Made by a program: the position numbers and the translations under genes. A stretch of 64,000 nt of DNA. Origin: Zygnema cylindricum. Lineage: Eukaryota > Streptophyta > Zygnematophyceae > Zygnematales > Zygnemataceae. The stretch covers positions 242,409-306,408 of the forward strand of contig JBBHKE010002999.1 of the NCBI GenBank assembly GCA_037447655.1. Direction: 5' to 3'. Each line of letters starts with the position of its first letter. The stretch's first letter is position 1. Below the pieces are notes generated by a model. It ran no database searches and was not told where the DNA came from. It saw only the letters and a list, made by a program, of their open reading frames with translations. Positions 1 to 11,129 of this stretch are shown here, one piece after another.

Positions 1-504
1 GTATTTGTCGATTTTATAAGTTATAACATATATAGAATGTTACAAAATTGGCATTTACTAATTTTACTGCGCTTTTGGATAACAAATTGTAAAATTTCGT
101 ATACAATTTTTTACCGCTTATAACAAAAAAAAAGTAAAAATGTCGTGTTTTTTCTGTATAAAACCCGTCTTCTAAATCACTTCTATCAATCTTTTAACGA
201 TTTTTCATTGCATTTCAATATTTGTTTTAACATTTATGGCTTTTTTGAGGCGATTTTTTAGTTTTGAAGGGTTTTAGGGTCTTTATGGTATTTTATACTT
301 TAAATTTAGGGCTATACATTTGATTATTCTACTTTTGTTGCTGAACCTTTACGTTGCTTCCAACAATTCAAATTGTATAAATTTTATCGTCGTTTGAAAC
401 CTGTACAAAAATTAGGGTTGCCAATGCTATTGAACTGCCATATCGACAAAGATCAAGACCCTTGTGGATATTGAGTCTTCGATTTCCGATATGCAATGAA
501 TCCT
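1..504. other. AT-rich stretch, no gene recognised
   Basis: Very AT-rich DNA with many short T and A runs and no open frame of note. The integrase relic to its right fades out near 505; nothing further can be supported here. Confidence 0.5.
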
Positions 505-1676
505 ATTTAGTGTTTCGTCTACTCTATTTTGCTCCGGATTATAGGGAACAGTTTTATGATTATAAATTCCTTCGTTTATTAATAACTATTTGAAATCATT
601 TGAGGTGTACTCTCCCCCATTATCACTTCTTACTTCTTTTATGGAGGTCTCATGAATTTTCTCACTACAAACTTTATATTCTTGAAAGTACTGCAACAAT
701 TTTGACTTATGATTAATGAAGTATACCTTAGTATATCTAGACCAGTCATCGGTGATTGTCAACATATACCTTTTCCCTCCGTGTGAGAGAAAACTTTGTG
801 GTCCCCACACATCTGTGTATACAAGCTCCAAGACTTTCTCTCTCCTATAAGTGGTAACCTTTGGGAAAGGAAGTCTATGGATCTTCCGTTGTGCACAACC
901 ACTAGAATCATCTACCATTTCTGATTCCTCAAACTTTATCCCATCTACTATTCCCTTGGTCTTCATTTCTTTTAATCTATCTAGATGCACATGTCCAAGT
1001 CTCTTATGCCACAACATATTATCACTTACACAAGAGTAGAGGACACCTTTCTTTTCATTGCCAAGTAAAATTTTGAACATTCCATGGCTACCCTTTTCAG
1101 CTATGAAATAGACCTCACCATCAAAACTAACAGTGAACCCTCTTTTCTTAGTTCTTGTGACAAAATTTTTCTCATCTAAGACAGCTGTAGAGTTAGATTT
1201 TTGCTAAGCTTGGACCTTTAGATCCACTGATCTTACAAGGTTTGTAATCACAACTCTACCATCCTCCTATTCTATCTCAACAGTGGGGATCTTCCTCAAC
1301 TTTGTAAACCACCTATTGTCTTTGCACATATGCATAGATGCTCCGGAATTGATGATCCACCCTTCCTCAGATGGTTCCTTTTTACCTCGAAATGCACATT
1401 TTTGCTTTCTTGGTATTTCCACTTGGTTATCTCTTTTCTTATTGCGGAGAAGCTCCTTGATTTCTTCTTTGTTGTTGTTTACCTGCCCGTATTTGATACT
1501 TTACTCTTCCAATCAGGTGCAATCAACCATGTAATGTCTCGGTGTTTTACAAAAGTGACAAACGCATGTCTTTAGAGCTCCCATTTCTTGTTCATTGGGT
1601 TTTCCTCCTTTTTTTTTCCCTTATAGATAACACCTGAACTATCTTTTATGGCCACTGTATTTGGTAGGCCCATAAC
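505..1676 (-). pseudogene. Ty1/copia remnant A: Gag zinc knuckle to integrase
   Basis: Read on the minus strand this is a degraded copia Gag-Pol. A zinc knuckle (CHFCKTPRHYM) lies near 1540-1575 and a retropepsin site near 1335-1355, where the catalytic triplet reads NSG instead of DSG. The GAG-pre-integrase motif (WHKRLGHVHLDRL) is near 1000-1060, and the integrase core follows with VYTDVWGP, SDNGGEYTS and a decayed PYNPEQN motif near 530. Only about 100 bp separate the primer-binding site at about 1665-1676 from the zinc knuckle, so most of gag is deleted. The only long open stretch is 586-1080; the rest is split by frameshifts and stops. RT and RNase H are missing. Relationship to the copia elements at 25-36 kb is clear from shared motifs. 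Confidence 0.85.
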
Positions 1677-2051
1677 TTGAAATTCTGTGGGGCTCCGTTG
1701 CCCCACAGAATGCATAATTCAAAAGTAGCAACTTTGATAGCATCAACCACTTTGGTTCTCCCAATAATAAATTTCACCCTAGCATGCAATCATTCTAACC
1801 AGCCTCACCCGTGTGAGGACAAGAATCCCTTGGGTCCATCGCAAAAAAAATCACTAAATTTTCTCCTTTGAGCAATTAGTTATGGTTGGCCAAAGGCGAC
1901 TAAATTATACAGTAAGTCACCAGGAGAGAGGCGCCTCAAATATTACAAAGTCCTAGTTTGCCTACTCTCTGCTACTTATAACTAAACCCTAGTCTTTTAG
2001 GAACACTGTATAGTACAAAAAGGTATAGTGGCCGATGTAGTTATTGTACGG

Positions 2052-2316
2052 CCATTGTACGACATGGCCTTCAAGGTGACGCCTGTCAAATCGAGAGCCA
2101 TGGTTCCTCCTCCCATCTTCTTTGGTATTAACTAATGTGGCGCCATGTGGTATTGCGTAACGCTATCTCCAAAGGCCGCCAACGACCATTGTACGACATG
2201 GCCTTCAAGTTGACGCCTGTCAAATCGAGAGTCATGGTTCCTCCTCCCATCTTCTTTGGTATTAACTAATGTGGCGCCATGTGGTATTGCGTAACGCTAT
2301 CTCCAAAGGCCGCCAA
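2052..2316. repeat. 134-bp tandem duplication inside LTR A
   Basis: The sequence starting CCATTGTACGACATGGCC at 2052 recurs at 2186 with only a few substitutions. The two copies run 2052-2185 and 2186 to about 2316. The unit covers the region that corresponds to the promoter side of related LTRs. Confidence 0.9.
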
Positions 2317-2502
2317 AAGCTCATTTCGGGTGGCGGCTAGAATGACGGCCGCCTGATCAATTAAATTTACACGGTTAATATTCGCGTTCGTGCATGAATT
2401 ATTTCACATCCGTCTGGTGGTCATCTTGGTGTGAATTAGCCGTAAAGTCACAGTTTAATTACGTATCAAACTTAATGAGTGCATTGGTTTGTTAATTTCT
2501 TA

Positions 2503-2555
2503 ATGGTTAAGGCGTCTTGATGTATGTAGTCGATGTGACCTATGTTCAAATTCGG
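2503..2555 (+). other. tRNA-like A-box/B-box module in LTR A
   Basis: ATGGTTAAGGCG (2503-2514) resembles a pol III A box and ATGTTCAAATTCGG (2542-2555) a B box, about 30 nt apart. The other copia LTRs hold a comparable module in the same relative place, antisense to the element. No complete tRNA cloverleaf is evident. Confidence 0.4.
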
Positions 2556-2640
2556 TTAAGGGCGACACTTTGGTAGAAACCGCCCTCTACTTAAGTCTAC
2601 CACCTTTCTGAATAGCGCGGCAACCATGGTGTGTCTTTCA

Positions 2641-2641
2641 T

Positions 2642-2678
<37 letters not shown>

Positions 2679-2688
2679 NNNNNNNNNN
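2641..2688. repeat. CT microsatellite running into a 10-N assembly gap
   Basis: A (CT)n run from about 2645 to 2678 is followed by ten N at 2679-2688. The gap size is probably a placeholder, so distances across it should not be trusted. The LTR on its left and the gypsy coding region on its right belong to different elements. Confidence 0.95.
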
Positions 2689-2699
2689 CCTTAGGCTGC

Positions 2700-4106
2700 T
2701 AGCTAACCGTTTCACCACTATACTCTCACTTCTTTCCACTTCTTCTCAAACTCCATTTTCGCCCTCGCCGACCATTCCCTCGCCTTCTCCCTGCTCACCT
2801 TTCTTCACTCTCATATCACCACTTCGCCAATCGATCGTCGGATTCCATTTTTGCAGCCACGGTTTCCCCAAGATTACTTCATGGTCCCCAAGAGGTAATA
2901 CATGAAGCGTGTCATACCATCAGAATTTCCCAATTCCAACGCGTAACCTCGGAGTACGATGGGTAATCGATAAGGAACTTCCGTCGGCCAATTGTACCGA
3001 CTGATGATCCTTTAGCAATACGAGGAGAAATTTTAACCTTTTCACCGTCGACTCGTTGATGAAGTTCCCCGATGCTTCGGAGTCCACCATGATGTTAGTT
3101 GCGTTCACTCCGATTTGACCCCGAAATATCAAAGGGTCTCCTCCTTCTCCGGCTAACCTCATAACGTTGAGTTTTCCCTTTTTGGTACCTTTTCGTTTTG
3201 GACATTCTCGAGCCACATGATCTGGGGAACCGCACTGAAAGCATAGGCCATTTTGCCTCCTCCGCTGAAGCTCCTGAGGGATAAGTCATTGGTCTTGGTC
3301 TTGGTAGGTTTCTTCTTTCTCCGCAGGACGTTGACAACTTCCTTATCCTCGTCAATTGCTCCGAGCTCCATGGGGGTTGGGCCATTGTCTCGGCGGCTTC
3401 CTTCGCCGCTGCTCGACCCGTAATGATAAGGTCTTCGGAGGTTGAAGTCGACCGAATCGGTCCGCTCCGCAAATTGGATGATTGCCGAGAGGCTAGGAGT
3501 CGTGCTTTCTTGAGCAAGCCATTGTTCCACATCCCTACGAATAGAGGATTTAAGCCCCTTCACGTAGCGATCCACGGCTTCATCCTCCGTCATCGTGGGT
3601 ATTTGAACTTTGCACTCGAAGAACCGCTGCGTAAACTCCAACACTGAGGTTCGTTTCTTCATCACTGCGATCTTATCTCTTGCCGCCTTCACCGTATTGA
3701 CGGGCTGCCAAGCGTCACGGAGGAGTTGAATAAAGAGAGCCCAAACGGTCGCTACCTCATCATTCTCCACCATTGTCCTCCACCATGCCCCCGCTGCCCC
3801 TTTAAGAAGACCACCCACATAGTGAATCTTCTCACGATCCGATCAGCTAGGAAAATTCTCGAGATAGTTCGCAACGGAGAATAGCCATGTGTCAAGGTTC
3901 TTGTGTCTTGCAAGGTCAAACTCGTCGGGAAGTCTCAATTTTGGTCTCCTCAAGTCTCTCTCTATGCCTCCATGAGGACGCTCCCCAAGACGAGACTCCA
4001 AGGCTGCGACGGTGTTGCTCAGCAGCGCGTTCTGTAATCTAACGCTTTGCAACTCCCTGAGAACTTGCGCTAACATTTCTGTAGTGGATACGGCGTGTTC
4101 ATCCAT
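2700..4106 (-). pseudogene. Ty3/gypsy-type Gag and aspartic protease remnant
   Basis: Minus-strand coding. Gag starts at 4106 (MDEHAVSTTEMLAQ), 22 bp after the primer-binding site, with a short coiled-coil-like N-terminus. A TAG stop at 3843-3845 interrupts the same frame, which resumes as the retrotransposon Gag domain (GAAGAWWRTM, VLEFTQRFFECKV). A frameshift near 3220-3240 precedes an intact CCHC zinc knuckle (CFQCGSPDHVAREC). The retropepsin follows with IMVDSEASGNFI, where the usual DSG reads DSE, then a TGA just after GIGKF, then LHVLPLGDHEVILGKPWL, typical of Ty3/gypsy proteases. RT and beyond are lost at the gap. Non-functional. Confidence 0.85.
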
Positions 4107-4127
4107 GCTGTCGAGTCACGAGAAATA

Positions 4128-4139
4128 GCTCAGATACCA
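4128..4139 (-). promoter_or_regulatory. Primer-binding site, tRNA-iMet 3'-end type (gypsy)
   Basis: The minus strand reads TGGTATCTGAGC, one mismatch from the common plant primer-binding site TGGTATCAGAGC, complementary to the 3' end of initiator tRNA-Met. It sits one base from the LTR edge. Confidence 0.75.
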
Positions 4140-4140
4140 G

Positions 4141-4650
4141 TGTAAAAGGGACAATTGCGCGCCAGAGCACACCACAATGCACAGCGGAAAACACCAAGGA
4201 TCTCCCTGTAGCAACAGTAGCAGCACACAGCACTGACAGACAAAGTTGCGCTTTATTACTTGGAAGAGAGTACAAGGTTGCGCTCGCTGCGTATGTCTTT
4301 TCGAAGAGTGTCTTATCCACTAAGCCTACCTGACTATTTAAACTAGCTAGCTGTTTGTCAACCTAGTACTGTACAACCGTACACGTGGACCTTCACGGTC
4401 AACCGAGACAAATCCCCGAAATATCTTCTAGAACAATATCGTTCTATCTACATTCCGCGGTGTTGCTATACTGCTAATCTGCGTTGCTCTACTGCGCTGC
4501 TATGCTGCTATGCCACTAAGTAACTATGTTGCTAAGTTGCTATACTGCTATGTTGCGCTGGTCTAGAATCGCAGCTGCGCTGCTCTGACATCGCAACCAT
4601 AGCAGCCTAGTTTCTAACTACTAAGTACCCAACTATGTAACCTTGTTACA
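4141..4650 (-). repeat. 5' LTR (about 510 bp) of the gypsy remnant
   Basis: On the plus strand it starts TGTAA at 4141 and ends TTACA at 4650, so the termini are inverted repeats. A TATA-like TTTAAATA (minus strand, near 4335) and an AATAAA (near 4255) are in the right order for a minus-strand element. Between about 4450 and 4570 there is a degenerate short tandem repeat of GCTATACT/GCTATGTT units. The partner LTR would lie left of the gap and is not seen. The LTR abuts copia Gag sequence, so this element inserted into the third copia. Confidence 0.7.
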
Positions 4651-4655
4651 CTTAG

Positions 4656-5226
4656 AGACCTCCACATTCCTCTCAAAAACCTTTTTCTAGTCTTCTTCCT
4701 CTAACACTATGCGGATTGCCTGACTTAAGTTCCAATCCCTTTTATCAATTTGAGCTATTCTATTTGATGCATCTCTATAGTCACTAGGTAATCCTCTCAT
4801 TAATAAAACAACTTGTTGAGCATCTGTAAAACATCCTCCATCCAAAGCATTTTTTGCAAACAATCTTTCTATACCCATACATTGTTCAACCATGCTTCCG
4901 CTTACATACTTATATCCAAAAAGTTTAGTGGCACTACTAAACCAATGATACAAAGAAGTCTCTTAATACCTTTATTCTAGACATTTCCATAGTTCAGCTG
5001 CATTTCTTAACTTAAGGTATGTCATTACCAATTTCTCTGTCAAGGAGTTCTTGATAACCCTTAGACACTCACGGTTCTTCTTCTCCCATCCAATTGATGT
5101 CTTGGCCAAAGTCCCATCCACCACATCCATTAGCTCCATCACCTCGAAATAGCTCTCGAGCATACACTTCCAGTAGTAATAGTTACATCCCTCAAATATG
5201 GGTAGCCATGGGTGTGGGCCCATAAC
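4656..5226 (-). pseudogene. Third copia: Gag (UBN2-type) fragment
   Basis: Two minus-strand pieces. The first (5223 down to 4972) has the N-terminal Gag pattern LPIFEGCNYYYWKCMLESY, with ENRECLRVIKNSL and RNAAELWKCLE. It ends in a stop and resumes in another frame (4953-4687: CMGIERLFAKNAL, VVLLMRGLPSDYR). Both match the UBN2/Gag module of copia elements. The ATG at 5221-5223 lies inside the primer-binding site; the frame is also open upstream into the LTR to an ATG at 5277. Truncated at 4655 by the gypsy LTR, so the frame cannot give a full Gag. Confidence 0.8.
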
Positions 5227-5227
5227 A
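5215..5227 (-). promoter_or_regulatory. Primer-binding site matching the iMet tRNA anticodon arm
   Basis: The minus strand reads TGTTATGGGCCCA directly after the LTR end. GTTATGGGCCCA is complementary to the anticodon stem-loop of eukaryotic initiator tRNA-Met (anticodon CAU), not to its 3' end. This is the half-tRNA priming arrangement known from Drosophila copia and yeast Ty5. Confidence 0.65.
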
Positions 5228-6448
5228 TGTTGTCCTTGGCCTATTTCAGCCATGGATGACTCACTGAAAACACCCACAGACTACCCTAAAACAGCTGTGT
5301 TTCAGACAGCACAGATTCCTCCACAATGAACACAAACAACCAAAACTTTACCAGCATGTATTGTATTTTATACACTGTAATCCCCCAAAGTAATAGCCAA
5401 ATATACCAAGGAATTCAAAAGATATGAGCTGCAGAGTTTACCAAAAACATCTGACAGCTTATCAAACTAACCAGGTAGACTTCTCACACAATTCTATAGA
5501 AACAACAATAAAGGCTGATACTACTCACAAATATAGTTTCTAGATCATAGAACATCTACACAAAGTTTCACATCAAAATGTCAATCAGAGTGATCACACT
5601 AACAGGTCAAATATGCAGAAAAAAACAGTCTGTCATTACTTTGATAAAACTCAGCTGTGATAATAAAATAAACTAAGTCCTACACAAAGTTGTCTACTGA
5701 GCCCTAAACTAATAAAATAGCTACACGTGTAAACAATTACTGTACTCAAATAAAGACAATGTACGTCAACGGTACATCTACTGTACAGGAGGTACGTCTA
5801 AACCCCAATTATGACTTTTATCTAATTTAACAATTGCCACACTAAAAAGTAATTCACTACATACAAATTAATGTTGTTTAAGATATTTACAAATTGAAGC
5901 CGTACATAAATTGTGTCACTCGCTTAGTTAGCAATTTGCTAATCCGTCCAAGCGTCCGCACAAGTCAGCTCCGAATTTGCGGATCGTCGTTAGATGTAAA
6001 GTAAATCTTCGTCGTGGACGACACGCGTCAAAATCACTTATCCCAATGTGGTCCCATTTTGAATCGAGTTGGTCGACTCGATTCGTATCCACCGTTCATT
6101 CTTTGTCGTGTATTTTAGCATAGTTCATATACGTCTAGCCGACTGTTGCTGTGCGGTATGAAGCACCTGAGTGCGTACGGCATGTTTTGTCACTTGTGGT
6201 CCCGCGTGAATCGCGTCCGTCGACACGATTCGAATCAACGTTCCATACTGATTTCGTACAGTACATTTTCTGGTTGTCCAGTGCAAACTTCGTCCGTGCG
6301 ATTCTTCGAATTTGCTCGTTCGATATTCGACACTACTGTAACACTATTAGGGGTGAGTACTAAAGTGTTTATACTAAAAATTATTCTAAGTACTAATCCC
6401 TCTCTCACTGACCCATTTACTGAGTACTAAAGCTTTCTAATCACAACA
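5228..6448 (-). repeat. 5' LTR of the third copia (about 1.22 kb)
   Basis: Starts TGTTG at 5228 beside the primer-binding site and ends CAACA at 6448, giving five-base inverted termini. It contains a degenerate internal duplication around 6045-6105 and 6190-6250 (GTGGTCCC...GTCGACTCGATTCG versus GTGGTCCC...GTCGACACGATTCG). The adjoining sequence at 6449 reads straight into Gag-like coding of the methyltransferase element, so this copia inserted there. Its target duplication cannot be checked. Confidence 0.6.
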
Positions 6449-8998
6449 TATTCTCCTGGATATAGAGGAGTAGTGGGGAACATCCTTCCTCCAACCATAT
6501 TTTCAGACGTCGCGACTTCTTCTGTGGGAGGGGGATCCACACCTCAGGAGGCCGCACCTTTTACCGGAGGAGGACACGGTTCTGACCTAAAGGAAGATGA
6601 TACGTGAGTCATCTCTCCGGCTTAGTTTGTCCTTCCCACCGGGCCTTCCTCTTCCTATTTCACCAATGTTGCAGAGGAAGAAAAGGAAATTAGGGATATC
6701 CGGATCTTTACAGGAGATAGCTCGAGAATCGCATTTTCGGATTTCGAGTTGTTGTGGAAATATTTCACACAAGCCGAAATCAATAAGTACCGTGGAGGAG
6801 CCATTCCGGATAACTTCGACTCTAGCTCCCTTTCCAGCCTTCAGTGACTACGACAAGTGTGGGGGCTTGGAGAAGGGAGTCAGGGGCAGACTGCCTCTAC
6901 TCTTTTCTATCTAATAAAGACCTAGAAAATACCCAAATATCAACAGATGGCTCCTAGCATTAAGATCTCGGATCTAACCCTCGATGCTGCCATTTTACAA
7001 GAGGAGGCTGACTTTGCTGCCGCGGTTGCGACACCTGTGACCGTTACCTTTACACATGACATGAAACTCCAGGCGCAGGGAGGTGCCTATGTTAACCAGC
7101 TGCAAGCAATCCAGGCAGCCCAGGCAGCAACTCGCATGGTTGCCAATCCTAATCGTTGTACCACCCTGCTTAACATCTGGAGACTCCTTTACACAAAGAG
7201 GAACGAGTCAGCGATCAAGGAATTCACGGAATTCCGATGCTTGAAGAACGAGACTCCCCCGACTCTCTTCAACCGACTTTCAAGCATTTGTCAGAAAACG
7301 AAACTGTCCACGATTGACCCTCCCGCAATGGCAACTAAATACTTTATCGTTGTCCGCAATTCATTCGGACAAACAAGGCAGACTGCTCTAGATAATTGGA
7401 TTGGCGGACAGGCAATTCAGGACATCAATCCCTCGGCAAATGAAATCTCACTGGTGGCGATGAAATTATATGACCACTTTGTCCAGAGTGAGGCAAGGGA
7501 GAAGGCCGTGACATGCAAAGCCCGAGCAAATTTTGCAGGATTCGCTGGGGAGACCTCTCTGAATGAGGAGGAACAGGCTGAACTTCTAGCTTTGTGGAAG
7601 CTTAAAGGGAAGCAAGTGGCTGAAAGCGGGTCAGGACCAGCTATGGGAGCAGATGAGCGAGTATTTGTCTATAATTGCATGAATTGTTAGCAACCGGGTC
7701 ATGGGTGGAAGCACTACACCTGGAAACTCAAACTGGAGCTGGCTTTGAAACTTTAGGAATGTGAGAAATAACGTGCAGAGAGGACCTTGAAACAGCATAA
7801 AAGGCTCAAAGGAGGGAGGGGAGAGAACAAGACACCGGTAACCAAGGAGACTTACCGTCCAACTCCACGGAGCGATACCTCTAAAATTTCAAAATCTCAG
7901 TTGTGGCAAATGAAACTTCCAAACTTTGATGACGCTCAAATCTCCAACGAAATCCGGAGAAAATATACCAACGAGGGCGCGAAGTGCGAAGCTTGTGGAT
8001 TTCTGGGGCATAAGGAAGGGCAATATTTCCGGAAAAATGGAGTACCAAAAAAATGATGCAATTTGCTTTGTTTACTGGAGAATGAGAAACATCCGTTAAC
8101 CCTCTCCCCCTCCAACTACTTTACCCTTGGGGGCGCCAACTTATGTCCACGCCGGAGAGATCTGAACGCGCCCTGGTTGCTCTGGCCAGGCTTATGCCGG
8201 AGATCATCATTCAACAACAAAGTCAGCAGCTGGCCGCAATGGATGCACAAGTTGGCTGCTCTCCGCCTAGGATCTTCTTCTCGGCCTGCTCCTCTCACAG
8301 CAACACAACGACTCCAAAAGCAAAAATAGGAGTTGTTACAGGAACTCGCAAAGCTTGAGCTTGAAGGCACCGCGAATGCCAACGATGACGATTTATTGGG
8401 ATGGGATTTTGAACCCTCAAATACCCACCATGCCTGAACCTTCCTGTCCGGAGCTTGGAATGTTAGGGTGGGAGACAGCCGCCGCCAACTCCGTAGTTCC
8501 ACCTTGATGCAAAGATAGGACAGGCAGAAAATGGGTTAGCGAGATCACAACCGGAAAGCTACAAGGCCTTTGTCATTTACTCCTCCGGCAGTAATGTTGA
8601 ACAACGACATCGGCCTAGGAATCAAACCCAATCAACCCCCATCTCTTCCTCCCAAACCTAAATTGCCTCGGGTTTGAAAATTACCAGAACGAGAAATGGC
8701 AGCGAGAGAAGGAGTCAATGGAACAAGAGAAAAAGGACAATCAGGACTGGTTTGAGAGATATATGGCAAAATTTGCAGAAAATGACACTCCCCAAACTCC
8801 TCCAATCCCTGATTTCGGCTCTGAAAGTGAGAAAGAAGGACAAGATCAATATCTGCAGGAACCTAGCTCATCCCCATCTTCACCGAAAGCAACATCTTCC
8901 ATCCTCAAAACCGGTTGTCATGCTAGTCCGGCACCTCATGCCCTATGCCCTCACACACGTGAAGACTCTATCATCCTCCCACAACCTGGCTGAATAAA
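6449..8998 (+). pseudogene. Gag region of the methyltransferase-bearing gypsy element
   Basis: Degraded plus-strand coding. From 6449 it reads YSPGYRGVVGNILPPT, then after two stops a charged stretch (IRDIRIFTGDSSRIAF, WKYFTQAEINKY) until a copia LTR scrap interrupts at about 6826. The longest frame, 6947-7690, has MAPSIKISDLTLDAA and IKEFTEFRCLKNETPPTLF. Two CCHC-like knuckles follow: NCMNC-stop-QPGHGWKHY at about 7670-7715 and CEACGFLGHKEGQY at about 7987-8030. In both the last Cys is Tyr, and the first is crossed by a TAG. A Gln/Glu-rich segment (8210-8390) and an acidic, Pro-rich segment (8690-8995) lead to the protease. Several stops and frameshifts; non-functional. Confidence 0.6.
6826..6945 (-). 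mobile_element. Copia LTR fragment inside the gypsy gag
   Basis: About 120 bp match the terminal part of the copia LTRs (compare 12490-12618 and 25440-25569): CTTCAGTGACTACGACAAG, GACTGCCTC, GACCTAGAAAATAC, ending CAACA. Only one true LTR terminus (minus-strand TGTTG at 6945) is present; the rest of that element is gone. Confidence 0.6.
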
Positions 8999-9059
8999 TC
9001 CTCATTCAAGCATTGGGAGAGGAGATCCACCCTGGAAAGAGGGGGGTGGATATGACCAT

Positions 9060-9705
9060 TCGCCAACCGCAGTATTTTTGTCCACCAATCCTAAAACATC
9101 TATAGTGGATAGGGACTACAAAGCCTTATCAATGGCTCTTATACTGAACCGGACCAGGAACTTCAAGCTCAATGGGTACGGGGGATACTAGGACGCTGTG
9201 GTCGACACCGGAGCTCTCCCCAACCTCATTACCACCTCCGCTTTGTAGAAAATGCCCGAGGAACTCCGGCCCAAAATCTGCCCAAGCAATATCTGCTTAA
9301 GCACCGTAAGCAGCGACAGTCAACCAGTCCATGGAATAATCAAGACCATGGAAATCGAGTTTTCTGATGACGGAGGCCAAAGGGTGAAAATTGAGCCTCC
9401 TTTCTTTGGTGGTGGAAGGGACTCAATTCGAAATTCTGTTGGGAATGGCCACTTGGACCCGGCTCAATATGAGTTTGAGCGTGTGGAAGGAAAATGTATC
9501 GTCCAGGACCCCAAAAATCCGGAAGGAACCCAAGTGGTGGTTCCTTTGGATTTATGGAACCGGGGGAAGACAAATGTCCCAGTGTCTGGTTCCTACCCGG
9601 TGTACACTACATCATCCACGACGGAACTGTTTGGCAATTCTACAGATATCGCCAAAGAAATCTAGCAATTCCCAATTTCGAAGCGGTGGGAAAAGAAATA
9701 TTAGA
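9060..9705 (+). pseudogene. Retropepsin-like protease of the methyltransferase element
   Basis: The frame from about 9115 reads RDYKALSMALILN, then after a TAG the active-site motif AVVDTGALPNLIT (about 9190-9228), then another TAG. Downstream, after a frameshift near 9395, VVEGTQFEILLGMATW matches the C-terminal ILLG-x-W block of retroviral-type aspartic proteases. The catalytic DTGA is preserved but the frame is broken at least three times. It lies directly before the methyltransferase, as expected for a Pol polyprotein. Confidence 0.65.
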
Positions 9706-9809
9706 ATAGATTATTGCAGGTATCAAAACTCCGGTGGGGAGTGGATAAGGCATTTTCAGACTTAACATTGAAAAAAGCCGTTTCTACACAGCTGTCTAAT
9801 GCTTCCAAA

Positions 9810-10860
9810 CCGAAGTTCGGTAACGAGGAGTTTAATCGACAAGTGGTGTTATTGGCAGTCCTCGATTCGAGACTGCGTATTTTATCTCTATTTTCGAGAA
9901 TTAGTTCCGATTTGGAAGCTATTGTGAAAATAGGATATCTGGTGAAGTCATACGCAGCCGTGGAAATCTCACCCGAGGCGCGGGCTGTCAGCGAACACCG
10001 CCTCCACCAACTTCATCACCTATATCCCCAACAGCTTCCAGTGAAAGTCATTTCCACAACTCACTGAAGTCTCCCCCAAAATGTTGACAACATCCTAGCG
10101 CCTCATCTAGCCTGTTTGGAAAGAGTGGATTTGGTGTTGGCAGGCTGGCCTTGCCGAGGATACTCCCTAACAGGACAAGGAAAAGGGCATCAAGACCGCA
10201 AAAGTGGAACATTTTACCGGATGATCGAATTAATCACGTGGCATCAACAGCATCAGGACACACCGGTGGGGTACGTTTTGGAAAATGTCAACCCAGGAGA
10301 TGATAAAAGGAAACACGTTGCGGACAATTGGAATTACTTAACTCGGATTTTAGGAGCTCCCTTAGTTTTCGACGTCGCACAAATGGGATCCCGCGCACAT
10401 AGAGTAAGGGCATATTGGACCAATATGATACCGCTTCCTATACTTTGACGACTGTTACACAAGCAATTCCCCGACCCGCAGAATTCAGTGCAGCAAATAC
10501 TTGGGGAAGGCGAGATGGCCACCCTGTGACGCGACCAGACCGATCTCATTTCTTTCAGTGCAACAAACCGGGGTTACCACGGAGAGCACTCCCGACTTTG
10601 GTTTCTTTCCTTCACAGTCACGCTTATCGAAAAGGAGCAGCGGGAATGATTTTTGACAGTAAGTCGGGAATCTGGACAACACCGACGATTGCAGAACGGG
10701 AACAAGCGATGGGATTCAATAAAGGCACCACGACACCACTAGGTATTTCAGACCTTCAAAGGTGCAGCCTAATTGGGCAGAATATGTATTTGAATTCTAT
10801 CACATGGGTACTCAAGCATGCACTCACCTTTTCCAGTCTGAAGTCCCCGGAATCCAGGGT
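9810..10860 (+). pseudogene. Cytosine-5 DNA methyltransferase domain inside the gypsy Pol
   Basis: Conserved C5-methyltransferase blocks occur in order. Motif I (ILSLFSRISSDLEAI, about 9878-9922) has Gly replaced by Arg. The catalytic Pro-Cys of motif IV is GWPCRGYS (10143-10166), motif VI is LENVNPG (about 10277-10297), and motif VIII is SRAHRVRAYW. After a target-recognition-like segment come motif IX (TIAEREQAMGFNKG) and motif X (QNMYLNSITWV). A TGA at 10065-10067 interrupts one frame, another lies at 10446-10448, and a shift to a different frame occurs at about 10450-10530. It lies between protease and RT on the same strand, so it is part of the element rather than a host gene. The motif-I Gly loss and the stops make it inactive. 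DNMT subfamily cannot be set by eye. Confidence 0.85.
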
Positions 10861-11129
10861 TGCTTACCTTCAAGCTCCTCAGTTGTTAGCGATGTAGGCA
10901 ACTTTGCAGCTTCAAGGGGGGAGAGAAAGGAGAAGAAAAATTCACATTTCACCACCGTAGTTTTTCCCAATGGGGGGGAGCGACAGCTCCGATGGCAACA
11001 ACTTAGCGGAAGTTGTCAGCAGTAGCGTCCTAGCCGGAGGAGTAGAGGAAGATCTACCGGTAGGATTGGAATTCGACATTAACCTCTGGGTAGACCGCCG
11101 GAGGCTTGGACTGTTGTAGAGAGTGGGAA

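Larger units (their letters stand above)
1677..2678 (-). repeat. 5' LTR of copia remnant A, cut off at the assembly gap
   Basis: The LTR begins with TG at 1677 directly beside the primer-binding site (minus strand TTATGGGCC). It shares blocks with the LTRs at 24521 and 35906: the initial TGAAA-TCTG, a segment reading GAGGACAAGA-TCCC, GAGCA-TTAGTTATGG, and the TTGTACGACATGGCC block. It contains a 134-bp tandem duplication and a tRNA-like module. The right end is not reached because a CT microsatellite and ten N follow. Confidence 0.75.
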
